This document shows positions 7,170 to 15,395 of a DNA stretch of 17,418 nucleotides, one piece after another (the first letter of the stretch is position 1; each line of letters starts with the position of its first letter). The notes below the pieces were generated by a model. That model saw only the letters and a list, made by a program, of their open reading frames with translations. It had not been told where the DNA came from and searched no databases. Position numbers and translations under genes: made by a program. This DNA comes from Candidatus Dojkabacteria bacterium (lineage in GTDB: Bacteria; Patescibacteriota; Dojkabacteria; SC72), in the NCBI GenBank assembly GCA_012511375.1, contig JAAZGF010000018.1, forward strand, positions 1 through 17,418. The letters are read 5' to 3'.

Positions 7170-9707
7170 TTACTTACCAAGGATTAATTTGCTCTCTTCT
7201 TCTGAAACTACTTTCCTTGCCTCTACTATATCTTCAGCATAGACTGAAACCCCATATACTCCTGCCTGTACACAGTATTTAAGTAGAGGTTTGCTATTTT
7301 CAATCACTACTATGATATTTTCTGTTTTAGTATTAACAACTTCTAATACATTATCCAGAACTTTAAAGACATTGTTTTTAGTCAAATCATACTTAGCTGT
7401 ACTATCATCATAATGAAAGCCTTGCATTTGCCTTACTATTCTAGGCATATTTAAAACCAATCCATCTACCTTACTACTAACAATTTCATCTGCTAGTATT
7501 ATTTCAGTAGGATTATCTAGAATTGAGTATATTTTAAAAGTAGAAGTTCTTCTTAAATTCTCTCCTGAAAGTTGTTTCTTAAACTCCTTCATAGCATCTC
7601 CATTCATAGGGGAGTGTATGCCTAGAGAAATATTTCTTTTCTTATATACATTCCTTACCCTTTTTATTATTCGTAGAACTCTTTTTAGCATTGCCTGATT
7701 ATTAAGGTAGTGAGCTGCTCCATATATTTCATCTTCTAATGATTTCTCCTCATATATCTTTCCTTTTGTTAATGTCCTAAAATCTTTTACTTTTCTTGAT
7801 CCAAGAGAAAGAACAACTTCATCTCCTTGAACTAAGTCTGCATATTCTAAAATCTTTTCAGATATCTTTTTTGAATAGTCAACAAAACTTTTATCTTCTA
7901 CATATGACATTATATGGCGTCCATCTTCTATCATAATTTTATCCATATCAACATATACAATCCCGTGTGAATTACCAATATAGTCAAAGAGTTTTTCAGG
8001 TTTTAGATTTGTCATACTAAAAACTTTTGTAGCAGTAGGGGGTAGGGTAGAGTCTCTCAGAGGAATTTTTTCTTTTTCGCTTTCTTCTTTCTTCTCTACT
8101 TCTGAGACAATACCTGTTAACTCTTCTTTACTGTATGCTTCTACAACTGGATGAACATCCTCCTTCTTCTTTCTCTCTTCTGCTTTGTAAACACTCCCTG
8201 TATTACCATCTATTTTTACCCAATCTCCTGTTTTTAACACTTGAGAGGCTGTATTAGTACCAACTATGGCTGGTATGGCAAATTCTCTACAAAGAATAGC
8301 AGTATCACTAGTTATACCTCCTGTATCCATAATTACTCCTCCTGAAGCTATTATCATAGATTCCATCTCTGTGGAAAATTTTCGTATTAGAAGAATATCT
8401 TCTTTTGTAAACTTCTTATCTACTGCAGAATCAACTACAGTAATTCTTCCAGTTACAGTACCAAAACTAGCTCCAATCCCTGACACTATATGATCATCTT
8501 GAGTAGTTTCTTTTACCTCTTCTTGTGATTCCTTTTTTGCTGAAAGTATCAATTTTTCTAACTTCTTAGCAGATTCATTAGTTGCACTTCTCTGTACCAT
8601 CTTAGTAGCATCAGAGACTGCTTGATCTACAAGCATTTTCTCTCCTTTATACTTTTCAATGAAACTTTTTACTAACTCTCTTAACGTTTTAATGGTTGTA
8701 TCAGCACTAAGAGGAGTAACAACATCATACGATGTGAAATCATAAAGAGGTTTGTTCTGCAAAATCCAGAACTTTCCTCCCGAAAGAACCCATTCTAAAT
8801 CCTGTACCTGCCTTGACTTGTTCTCTATAATCAATGCTATCTTTGCTATCTCAGCCATATCTTTGTCTGAAAGTTTCTGCCTATGACTCCAGTTGTTAGA
8901 TATCTTTATCCTTTCTGCATTACTTCTTTTGCCACTGGATGATCCCATTGTCCTAACTTTCATCCACTCTTGAGGTGCAATATATTTTTCAACCACTGTT
9001 AAATCTTTCTTGTTAAGAATATATGAATCTGGAGTTATTTCCCCTAAAGATATCACATCTCCCAAACCGTAAACTGCTTCAATGCTTAATTTTGTAGAAT
9101 CTTGGGTAATGGGGTCTGTTGTGAATACTACTCCTGATATTTCAGATTGAACCATTTTCTGTACTACAACAGCCATCTTAACATCAGTTAAATCTATTCC
9201 CTTTTTAGATGCATATGCAACAACATCATCACAAAACATTGATGCATAGACTTTCTTTATTGCAGTTTTTAATTGGTCAAATTTTCTAACATTTAATTCT
9301 GTAGAAAAAACTCCTGTAAAAGAAACTTTTTCATTTTCGGGGAAAACAACCGAGGATCTGACAGAAACCCATGCATCTGTAAAACCAGAGAGTCTTGTAT
9401 AGGCACTAAGGATTTCTTCCTCTACCTTTTTGCTGAATTCTCCTTTCAGTAACACAGCCTCTACTTCCTCTGTTTCTGGGTTTCTCCCTTTTGCAAGAAG
9501 TTTTTTACGATGCTCTTCTAAAACAGGAAGACATAAATCTACAAAAGTATCACTAGATATTACAAAAAATTCAGGAACTGGAACATCCATATCCTTTAAT
9601 TGAAAAAGACTTAATCCTTTTCTCCCAACCTTGTTTTCATTTAAATCCTTTATAGAATAATCTTCAAAAAAGAATACTTGATCCTTTTCAGTGGCAGTTT
9701 CTTCCAT
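7170..9707 (-). CDS. PEP synthase/pyruvate phosphate dikinase-like protein lacking the catalytic His
   Basis: The 845 residues show all three parts of a PEP synthase/PPDK. The ATP-grasp domain (about 15-325) has KVGRKGLSLFQL, VSVRSS (114-119), MVQSEISGVVFTTDP (about 185-199), VQDLEWV and LQNKP (316-320; the family usually has LQxRP). The swivelling phosphohistidine domain (about 405-510) has the GxxT-S box reading GGITSDTAI, so D468 stands where the phospho-carrier His (GGxTSHAAI) should be. The codon is GAT, read directly at 8304-8306. The C-terminal domain (about 560-845) aligns loosely with the PEP-binding barrel, but the LLRxE-type segment reads VYVDMDKIM and the GSNDLTQ-type segment reads NMPRIVRQM. 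The ATP site looks usable, but phosphate relay to pyruvate does not. It lies 35 bp downstream of the AI-2E gene in the same direction. It may be a pseudoenzyme or repurposed kinase; it should not be called functional PEP synthase. Confidence 0.85.
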   Translation of the reverse strand: MEETATEKDQVFFFEDYSIKDLNENKVGRKGLSLFQLKDMDVPVPEFFVISSDTFVDLCLPVLEEHRKKLLAKGRNPETEEVEAVLLKGEFSKKVEEEILSAYTRLSGFTDAWVSVRSSVVFPENEKVSFTGVFSTELNVRKFDQLKTAIKKVYASMFCDDVVAYASKKGIDLTDVKMAVVVQKMVQSEISGVVFTTDPITQDSTKLSIEAVYGLGDVISLGEITPDSYILNKKDLTVVEKYIAPQEWMKVRTMGSSSGKRSNAERIKISNNWSHRQKLSDKDMAEIAKIALIIENKSRQVQDLEWVLSGGKFWILQNKPLYDFTSYDVVTPLSADTTIKTLRELVKSFIEKYKGEKMLVDQAVSDATKMVQRSATNESAKKLEKLILSAKKESQEEVKETTQDDHIVSGIGASFGTVTGRITVVDSAVDKKFTKEDILLIRKFSTEMESMIIASGGVIMDTGGITSDTAILCREFAIPAIVGTNTASQVLKTGDWVKIDGNTGSVYKAEERKKKEDVHPVVEAYSKEELTGIVSEVEKKEESEKEKIPLRDSTLPPTATKVFSMTNLKPEKLFDYIGNSHGIVYVDMDKIMIEDGRHIMSYVEDKSFVDYSKKISEKILEYADLVQGDEVVLSLGSRKVKDFRTLTKGKIYEEKSLEDEIYGAAHYLNNQAMLKRVLRIIKRVRNVYKKRNISLGIHSPMNGDAMKEFKKQLSGENLRRTSTFKIYSILDNPTEIILADEIVSSKVDGLVLNMPRIVRQMQGFHYDDSTAKYDLTKNNVFKVLDNVLEVVNTKTENIIVVIENSKPLLKYCVQAGVYGVSVYAEDIVEARKVVSEEESKLILGK

Positions 9708-9742
9708 TTTAGATAGGATTGTTAAAAATTTATCTTACCGTA

Positions 9743-10903
9743 CTAAACGATACCTTTAGCTTCTAGTTTTTGCAAGTCAATGTAGAATTCGTACGTGATT
9801 TTTAATATAACCATCAATGGTATTGCTAAAAATGCTCCTACCAATCCAAAAAATGTAAGGAATATGATTACACCAAGTAAGATCACTATAGACTTGAGAC
9901 CAACAGCATTCCCCATTAATTTAGGTATTATCAAATTATTCTGAAGTTGTTGATAAATTATAAATACTAAAAGGAGGATAGCAGCTTTAACTGGACCAAC
10001 AGTTATTAATGCTACAAGAGACATCGCTACAGCTGAGAGAGTACTACCAAGACTTGGAATAACGTCTACAAAGCCACTAAAAATTGCTAAAGGAAGAGCA
10101 AAAGGAACTTGTAATACTGTTAATATAATCCCTGTATATACTGCGGTTATAGTACTAATCATTGCTTGCCCTAACACCCAACTTCCTAACTTTCTTTCAA
10201 TATCTACAACAAGTTTTCGAACTCTCTCTCGTTTCTCATCCGATACTATCCTAATTAAAAGAACATCTACTATAGAGTCATGTTCAGATACTAAATATAT
10301 TGAAAATATGATGGAGGTTAGCAAGAATGCACCCCAGCTAAAGAATTCAGAGATAAAAGTAGCTATATTTTTTACATTTGCTGCAACTGGAAAACCTTTT
10401 AAAATATCACTAATATACTGAGAGAGTGTATCTATATCTATTGTATATCCAAGTATAGTTATGTCTTCCATAGATTTAACAGTATTCATTATCCAATCTG
10501 GTATCATCACTACCAGTCCAGCTAGCTGATTAAGAAAAGGTACTAAGACCAATACCAAAGTTGTAGATACAATTAGAAAGAACAGTACGTATGTTAAACC
10601 TGTAGATAGACCTTTAGACAAACCCTTCTTTCTTAACCACATAACAACTGGTCTAAGGCTTGACATTAATACAAACCCTAAAAAGAGAAAAAGTATTACC
10701 GTAATTAATTGTTTTGCAAAAAATACAAAAGCTAAAATTAACAACACAAAGAGCATTACTCTAACGGAGAAATCTATAGTCAGAGTCTCTTTCTTGCTCT
10801 TTTTGGTTTTAGGCTCTAATACCTTTTCATTCTCTATCTCGCTTGTTTTCTTGTTATCTTCAAATTTATCACTACTGTCTTTAACAGAATATATCTTGGG
10901 CAT
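9743..10903 (-). CDS. AI-2E family (PerM/YdiK-type) membrane protein
   Basis: The 386 residues begin with a charged cytoplasmic tail (about 1-45), followed by 7-8 hydrophobic segments in the AI-2E exporter family pattern: a hairpin at about 47-85, a segment at 103-125, an amphipathic middle region (about 130-185), then tight C-terminal helices. The family hallmark near residue 270 reads FSGFVDVIPSLGSTLSAV. Members of this family export diverse small molecules or act as Na+/H+ antiporters; the substrate cannot be read here and autoinducer-2 transport should not be assumed. It has its own promoter and probably heads a transcript with the PEP-synthase-like gene 35 bp downstream. The stop codon is TAG. 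Confidence 0.88.
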   Translation of the reverse strand: MPKIYSVKDSSDKFEDNKKTSEIENEKVLEPKTKKSKKETLTIDFSVRVMLFVLLILAFVFFAKQLITVILFLFLGFVLMSSLRPVVMWLRKKGLSKGLSTGLTYVLFFLIVSTTLVLVLVPFLNQLAGLVVMIPDWIMNTVKSMEDITILGYTIDIDTLSQYISDILKGFPVAANVKNIATFISEFFSWGAFLLTSIIFSIYLVSEHDSIVDVLLIRIVSDEKRERVRKLVVDIERKLGSWVLGQAMISTITAVYTGIILTVLQVPFALPLAIFSGFVDVIPSLGSTLSAVAMSLVALITVGPVKAAILLLVFIIYQQLQNNLIIPKLMGNAVGLKSIVILLGVIIFLTFFGLVGAFLAIPLMVILKITYEFYIDLQKLEAKGIV

Positions 10904-10910
10904 AGGTTGG

Positions 10911-10939
10911 AATATAAAGTTATATGCACATTATATCAA
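10911..10939 (-). promoter_or_regulatory. Promoter of the AI-2E family gene
   Basis: On the minus strand, TTGATA (10934-10939), exactly 17 bp, then TATATT (10911-10916), ending 7 nt before the ATG at 10903. Both boxes match consensus at 5 of 6 positions. The start site falls on or next to the ATG, so a leaderless mRNA is predicted. No ribosome binding site is seen in CCAACCT. Confidence 0.7.
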
Positions 10940-10968
10940 CTATACATTTGTTTGAATACCTACACTGT

Positions 10969-10998
10969 AAAAAAAGAGGAAGTTAACCTTCCTCTTTT
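10969..10998 (-). terminator. Intrinsic terminator after the Ig-like protein gene
   Basis: Perfect 11-bp inverted repeat (10972-10982 and 10988-10998; arm AAAAGAGGAAG) with a 5-nt loop. On the minus strand it is followed by a run of seven T (complement of 10969-10975, partly within the stem). It lies 24 nt after the stop of the gene ending at 11022 and upstream of the AI-2E promoter, so it separates the two transcripts. Confidence 0.8.
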
Positions 10999-11021
10999 AA
11001 TCATCCTCTAAAAGAAACTGC

Positions 11022-11954
11022 TTACTCCCTTCCTTTGTATTTAACTAATACAAACACAGAGCTAAGCATAAAAGCTAGTAGTGCTACTATACCAAACAGA
11101 ACCATAAGATTATTCTCTCTAATAATTCTCATCGCAACTTCTAGTTCTCCTGCAGCAACAGGTAATTCATCGAACACTGCATTCCCATCAACATCACTAC
11201 TTACAGAGTAAATAACCTTTACCTTTTCTTCTATTTCAACAGAATTTCCTGCTTTATCTGCTATCTCCAAAGTATACAGATTAGGCCCATCCTCTTCTAA
11301 AAGTATTCCATCTATTCTAAATTTCCCTTCCTCATCACAAGTTGCATCGTATCGATTAGTACCTCTTCTTAAGATAGCTTCACAGTCAGGCTCTACCGTT
11401 CCAACAATTGTAAATGTCTCTGTTCCAACCTCAATAGGGTACTGCAAGTCTGTTAACTCAGGTGAAGTCCAGTCTACCTCCACAATCCTCATATCTGATT
11501 GAACAGATATAAATCTTTTTGGAAAACCTTTGACCCCCGCCACAGAGAGTGCAAATTTCCCTTCTCCCTCAACAGGGTAGGTATATTCAAAAGTTGAATC
11601 TTCTCCAACTCTTACTCTACCAACCTCATTATTATCAATATATATGAAAACTTGATCAAAATCGGGAGCGATACCTTTTACTATTATCTCTTCTCCACTA
11701 GTCAACATCTCTGTTCCTGCCAAAGAAGGCACATCAAAACTCTCATCTAATTCAGGAGTTCTGTTAAATTTGATGAAGGAGAAAATCCCATAAGAAATTA
11801 ACAATATTCCTAAAAAGATAAAGATTCCCCCAACTATTCTAGATGATCTATCTTGATCTTTTGGTTCTTTTATCTCAACCTTCTGTAACATACTTCCTTT
11901 TTTACTTTTTTTAGCATTATCTTTCTTAGCAGTATTATTCTTTTTCTTAGCCAC
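11022..11954 (-). CDS. Membrane-anchored extracellular protein with two Ig-like domains
   Basis: The 310 residues run: Lys-rich cytoplasmic start (1-39), membrane segment (about 40-62, IVGGIFIFLGILLISYGIF), two beta-rich modules of about 85 residues (about 72-156 and 163-248), a linker, then a second membrane segment (about 283-303) and the short basic end KYKGRE. The modules have the pattern of bacterial Ig-like domains (GEEIIVKGIAPDF... and GTETFTIVGTVEPDC..., ending ADKAGNSVEIEEKVKV). Cys181 and Cys206 in the second could form a disulfide. LPVAAG (264-269) before the C-terminal hydrophobic stretch and basic tail vaguely resembles a sorting signal, and a sortase gene is divergent 99 bp away. 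The start is GTG: an in-frame TAG lies 9 nt upstream and the Lys-rich beginning looks natural. Exact function is unknown; surface adhesin or scaffold is inference. Confidence 0.78.
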   Translation of the reverse strand: MAKKKNNTAKKDNAKKSKKGSMLQKVEIKEPKDQDRSSRIVGGIFIFLGILLISYGIFSFIKFNRTPELDESFDVPSLAGTEMLTSGEEIIVKGIAPDFDQVFIYIDNNEVGRVRVGEDSTFEYTYPVEGEGKFALSVAGVKGFPKRFISVQSDMRIVEVDWTSPELTDLQYPIEVGTETFTIVGTVEPDCEAILRRGTNRYDATCDEEGKFRIDGILLEEDGPNLYTLEIADKAGNSVEIEEKVKVIYSVSSDVDGNAVFDELPVAAGELEVAMRIIRENNLMVLFGIVALLAFMLSSVFVLVKYKGRE

Positions 11955-12053
11955 TTTGACCTATATTAAAATTTATATACTTACTGATTTAGAATAATAT
12001 AATTTTCTAAAGAATGCAACCTTTTTAAAAAAGATGTAAAATAGCAATGTAAA

Positions 12054-12740
12054 ATGCAAAAAGTAATAAAAAGCACAATAACACTTTTCTTAATACTATT
12101 AATAATAGGGCTTATCTTTTTTTTAATAATATATCCAAATCAAAACAGTATCATTACTGGAATCAATTCATTTAACATCTATGCTCTCTCCAAGGAAACT
12201 ACAATATCCATTCTAACTCAAATATCTCCTAGCAAAGATAATTACGAAGAAAGAGTATTGGGTTACACTGCAATAGAGGAATCCTTAAAAAATCACAATA
12301 TTGTTTTAGAGGAGAAGCTTTTAGAAGATATTGATACAAAATTAAAGATAGAGGCTTTGAATATAGAGGGTAAGATATTACAGGGAGAATCTTCTCTAAG
12401 AATGGATGACGGTTTTTGGCATTTCCCAATATCTCCCTTCCCTGGCCAAAAAGGAAACGTCATTATAATGGGGCATAGATTCATGGAATTACCTCCTAGC
12501 AAAAATACTTTCTTTAATCTAGACCAAACTAAAATAGGGGAAAGAATAAAGATAACGGACAAATTAAGCTCATATACTTACATAGTAACAGACATATTAG
12601 AAGTAGAACCAAACGACATAACAGCTATTAGCGAGACAGAAGATTATAGACTTACCTTAATAACTTGCACTCCTCTCTGGACATCCGAAAAACGTTTACT
12701 AATAGTTGCAAAACTAGACAAACTATACAAAAAAGTGTAG
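12054..12740 (+). CDS. Sortase (class D/E-like transpeptidase)
   Basis: Membrane-anchored cysteine transpeptidase that attaches surface proteins to the cell envelope. The 228 residues contain an N-terminal signal-anchor (about 8-27), a stalk (about 30-95) and the sortase beta-barrel. Catalytic residues are H141 (IIMGHRF), C205 (TLITCTP) and R214 (SEKRLLIVAKL). IGERIKI at 161-167 matches the usual barrel strand before the Cys. The WHFP and FPGQKGN segments (about 122-135) precede the His strand, as in class D/E sortases. No standard LPXTG substrate lies beside it; the divergent Ig-like protein is the nearest candidate. The stop is TAG. No Shine-Dalgarno is seen; a TAAAAT at 12037-12042 is a possible -10. 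Confidence 0.9.
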   Translation: MQKVIKSTITLFLILLIIGLIFFLIIYPNQNSIITGINSFNIYALSKETTISILTQISPSKDNYEERVLGYTAIEESLKNHNIVLEEKLLEDIDTKLKIEALNIEGKILQGESSLRMDDGFWHFPISPFPGQKGNVIIMGHRFMELPPSKNTFFNLDQTKIGERIKITDKLSSYTYIVTDILEVEPNDITAISETEDYRLTLITCTPLWTSEKRLLIVAKLDKLYKKV

Positions 12741-12778
12741 ACTTTGACCGCATTATTTAAATATTAACTGTATTTTTC

Positions 12779-13819
12779 ATGTCTGATTTTTACACAAAAA
12801 AAGAGATCTCAAAGGATACTGTAGAATTTAAATTTACAATTCCTAACAAAAAATTTAGAGAGGAATACCAAAAGCTACTGAATCAAGAGCTAACAAAAAC
12901 CGACATCAAAGGATTTAGAAAAGGCAAAGCTCCTTCAGACATGGTTGAACCTCAGATAGGGGGATCATTGAAAATACAGGCTTTCGAGAAATTAATCCCA
13001 GATGTCATAATAGAAGCTTTGGAAAAAGAAAAACTTGAACCAATAGCTCCTCCTGAATACAAAGAATTTCCCAAACTTGAAGATGAAAAGGATTTAGAAT
13101 TTGTTGTAAATATAACAGTCATGCCTGAATTTAAAGTAGGAGATCTTAAAAAGGTTAAAGTAGAAAAAGAGAAAGTAGAAATAAAGGATGATGAGGTAGA
13201 AAAAGCCTTAGAAAATATTAGAGATAATCAGGAAACAAAAGAGAAAGAGATCAATGAAAAATGGGCAAAAGAGATAATTACTTTATTGAAAATAGAGAAC
13301 GAAGTAAAAAATCTTGCAGAGTTAAGAGTACACCTTAAGGATGCACTGAAGAAGCAGAAGGAACATATGTTACATCACAAATTGGAAGATGAAGCATTAA
13401 AACAAGCAATTACAATCTCAAAGATAGAAATTCCTCAACCAGCAATAAAATTTGAAGCAGAAGAGAGAGAGAGAGCATTCATAGCAGACATGCAAAAGAG
13501 AGGAGTAAAGATAGAACAGTTCCTAAAATCAAATAATATCACAATGGAAAAAATGCGAGAGCTATGGTTAGAGGACGCAAAACAGGCTCTTCAGACTGAT
13601 ATTTTCTTAAAGACATATATTAAAGAGAGGGAATTAAGTGTGACAGATGAGGAGCTAAAAGAGAAGATAGAAGGTATAAAAAAGAATGCTCCAGATGGAA
13701 CTGATTTTACTATCTTTGAAAATGAACAATGGAAAGAATATATAAAAGGGATTGAGCTAAAAGAGAAAGCTTTTGAGTCCTTTATCAAAGAAATTTTAGG
13801 AAGGACAGAGAAAAAATAA
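12779..13819 (+). CDS. tig: Trigger factor lacking the PPIase domain
   Basis: Ribosome-bound chaperone that shelters nascent chains at the exit tunnel. The ribosome-binding signature GFRKGKAP is at 45-52 in the N-terminal domain (about 1-130), and the helical C-terminal chaperone arms occupy about 155-346. The 346 residues fall short of the usual 430-450 because the FKBP-like PPIase domain is absent: ALENIRDNQETKEKEINEKW (143-162) joins straight to the region that normally follows the PPIase (AELRVHLKDALKKQ, from about 180). There is no frame disruption, so this is a clean domain loss. It starts 38 nt after the sortase stop and is followed 19 nt later by clpP, suggesting a protein-folding and degradation operon as in many bacteria. 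No convincing ribosome binding site precedes it. Confidence 0.92.
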   Translation: MSDFYTKKEISKDTVEFKFTIPNKKFREEYQKLLNQELTKTDIKGFRKGKAPSDMVEPQIGGSLKIQAFEKLIPDVIIEALEKEKLEPIAPPEYKEFPKLEDEKDLEFVVNITVMPEFKVGDLKKVKVEKEKVEIKDDEVEKALENIRDNQETKEKEINEKWAKEIITLLKIENEVKNLAELRVHLKDALKKQKEHMLHHKLEDEALKQAITISKIEIPQPAIKFEAEERERAFIADMQKRGVKIEQFLKSNNITMEKMRELWLEDAKQALQTDIFLKTYIKERELSVTDEELKEKIEGIKKNAPDGTDFTIFENEQWKEYIKGIELKEKAFESFIKEILGRTEKK

Positions 13820-13838
13820 TTTCAATTAATTATTTACC

Positions 13839-14420
13839 ATGAATTTAATTCCAACAGTTATAGAGAAAGAGAGAGGAGGAGAGAGAGCATATGACATATA
13901 TTCTAGACTTCTTAAGGATAGAATTATTTTTGTAAGCGGACAGATTAGAACAGATATGGCAAATACTATAATAGCTCAGCTTCTGTTTTTAGAGAAAGAG
14001 AATCCTCAGGAAGATATTCAGATGTTTATTAACTCATATGGAGGAGAGGTAACAGCTGGGATGGCCATGTTAGATACTATGAACTATATTAAATGTGACA
14101 TCTCTACTATAGCTGTAGGACTAGCCGCTTCTATGGGAACAATCCTTTTAGCTAACGGAACAAAAGGGAAAAGATTTGCTCTTCCACATAGTAAGATTCA
14201 TATTCATCAACCTATGGGCGGAGTAAGAGGTCAGGCTAGTGATATAGCTATAGAAGCAGAGGATATTATTAAAACAAGAGAAGCTTTGTACAATATTCTT
14301 TCAAAAAGAACTGGAAAATCAAAATCACAGATAGAAAAAGATGCTGATAGAGACAAGTATTTCACAGCTAAAGAAGCACAGGAATACGGATTAATAGACA
14401 AAGTGATAAGGAAAAGATAA
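13839..14420 (+). CDS. clpP: ATP-dependent Clp protease proteolytic subunit ClpP
   Basis: Serine peptidase forming the barrel that degrades unfolded proteins delivered by ClpX/ClpA-type ATPases in the cytoplasm. The 193 residues are the normal length without a propeptide. The catalytic triad is S98 (GLAASMGT), H123 (HIHQPMGG) and D172 (ADRDKYFTAKEA). The INSYGGEVTAGMAM and QASDIAIEAEDI segments are also typical. It follows tig by 19 nt and precedes an unknown gene by 28 nt, all co-directional and probably one transcript. No clpX is in the window. Confidence 0.97.
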   Translation: MNLIPTVIEKERGGERAYDIYSRLLKDRIIFVSGQIRTDMANTIIAQLLFLEKENPQEDIQMFINSYGGEVTAGMAMLDTMNYIKCDISTIAVGLAASMGTILLANGTKGKRFALPHSKIHIHQPMGGVRGQASDIAIEAEDIIKTREALYNILSKRTGKSKSQIEKDADRDKYFTAKEAQEYGLIDKVIRKR

Positions 14421-14448
14421 TAAATAATTTCTAATCATCTAACTCATT

Positions 14449-14973
14449 ATGAAAATAGAAGATTCTTCCTTTAAATATGATGACCCTACAGAGTTTAATA
14501 TAGAACAAAAGGAATTACCTTACCAGACTATACTAACCGCTATAGATCAAACTTACAACAATGCAGAGGAGTGGGATACATACCAAGAAAGAGTAAAGAG
14601 TTACATTACTCCAAAAGAAATAGATGACTATATGATTCAATTAAATTACAATGGGTTTTTAGATATTAAATTGCTAAGAGTAAGTTCCATAGAGTTTACA
14701 AATACAGAAGATATTGAAAAAACATATGAGTATTTACGAATAACATCAGATTCTAAACCCTCTTCTCAAACTGTATATATTGTAGAGGGGGATAAAAACA
14801 GTATAATTTTAATCCCACTAAAAGAAGACGTTAATAGCCTCTTTGTATTCACACAACACCTTCACATGGCCCCTGACTTTATTCAAAAAAAATGGGCAGA
14901 TAACAGGAAACCAAAGGGATTGAAGGACATAAGATTCCTTAAACCAGAAGAACTAATGAAAAGAAAGAGTTAA
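14449..14973 (+). CDS. Uncharacterised cytosolic protein (174 aa)
   Basis: I do not recognise a family. The 174 residues are hydrophilic with no signal peptide or membrane segment. They look like a single alpha/beta domain: a helical N-terminal half (PYQTILTAIDQTYNNAEEW, TPKEIDDYMIQL) and strands in the middle (FLDIKLLRVSSIEF, TVYIVEGDKNSIILIPL), ending in a basic tail (KPEELMKRKS). Mid-protein spacing loosely suggests a small ligand-binding or regulatory fold, but there is no diagnostic motif. It starts 28 nt after clpP, so a link to proteolysis is possible by position only. Its TAA overlaps the stop of the convergent fic-like gene by 4 bp (TTAA). Confidence 0.8.
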   Translation: MKIEDSSFKYDDPTEFNIEQKELPYQTILTAIDQTYNNAEEWDTYQERVKSYITPKEIDDYMIQLNYNGFLDIKLLRVSSIEFTNTEDIEKTYEYLRITSDSKPSSQTVYIVEGDKNSIILIPLKEDVNSLFVFTQHLHMAPDFIQKKWADNRKPKGLKDIRFLKPEELMKRKS

Positions 14974-15395
14974 TACTCTTCTATACTATCTTGTATAAAC
15001 TCTTCTATTTTCTTAACAACTTCTTCTCTATCTTTCATACTGCTAGCCGCTGTATATACAGTAATATCAAATAATTCTTCATTGTTTGTATTTAGCCAAT
15101 ATCCATTTTTTGCTAAATATACTATTAAAGAAAATATTGCCATTCTCTTATTCCCATCTTCAAATGGATGATTTTTTATACAAAAGTAATACAGCATTGA
15201 AGCTTTAGATATTAGAGTAGGGTAGAGATCTTGTCCTCCTATTTGTTGAAATGGTTGAATTATAGAACTTTCTAATTTACCTATATTTCTTACTTCATAT
15301 GCAGAATTATTTTCTAGTTGTTCTTCTTTTATATACTTAGTAAATAATCTAGCTACATATTCTAATTCTTCTTTGCTAATTTCCATATTAAGCAT
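14970..15395 (-). CDS. Fic/Doc family toxin-like protein
   Basis: Fic-fold protein of 141 residues, the compact size of Doc (death-on-curing) toxins. The core loop is HPFEDGNKR (76-84) followed by MAIFSLIVYLAKNGYWL. The Asn-Lys-Arg ending is that of Doc, where Lys replaces the Gly of AMPylating Fic proteins (HxFx[DE]GNGR) and is associated with phosphorylation of EF-Tu rather than AMPylation; the GN before it is Fic-like. A preceding helix carries the DLYPTLISKASMLYYFCIKN pattern usual for Doc relatives. No internal inhibitory [ST]xxxE[GN] helix is visible. A 35-codon ORF overlaps its start and is the likely antitoxin gene. Two ATGs are available (15395 or 9 nt later at 15386); the second lies just after the upstream ORF's stop. 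Confidence 0.85.
   Translation of the reverse strand: MLNMEISKEELEYVARLFTKYIKEEQLENNSAYEVRNIGKLESSIIQPFQQIGGQDLYPTLISKASMLYYFCIKNHPFEDGNKRMAIFSLIVYLAKNGYWLNTNNEELFDITVYTAASSMKDREEVVKKIEEFIQDSIEEY

Noticed and set aside
12034..12055. Direct repeat ATGTAAAAT twice before the sortase start
   Set aside because: Only 9 nt, A+T-rich, with the second copy overlapping the start codon; likely chance in such composition.
12744..12776. TTGACC plus TATTTT as a trigger factor promoter
   Set aside because: The spacing is 21 bp and the -10 candidate would put transcription start inside the gene; no better -10 box lies at 16-18 bp. Co-transcription with the sortase is as likely.
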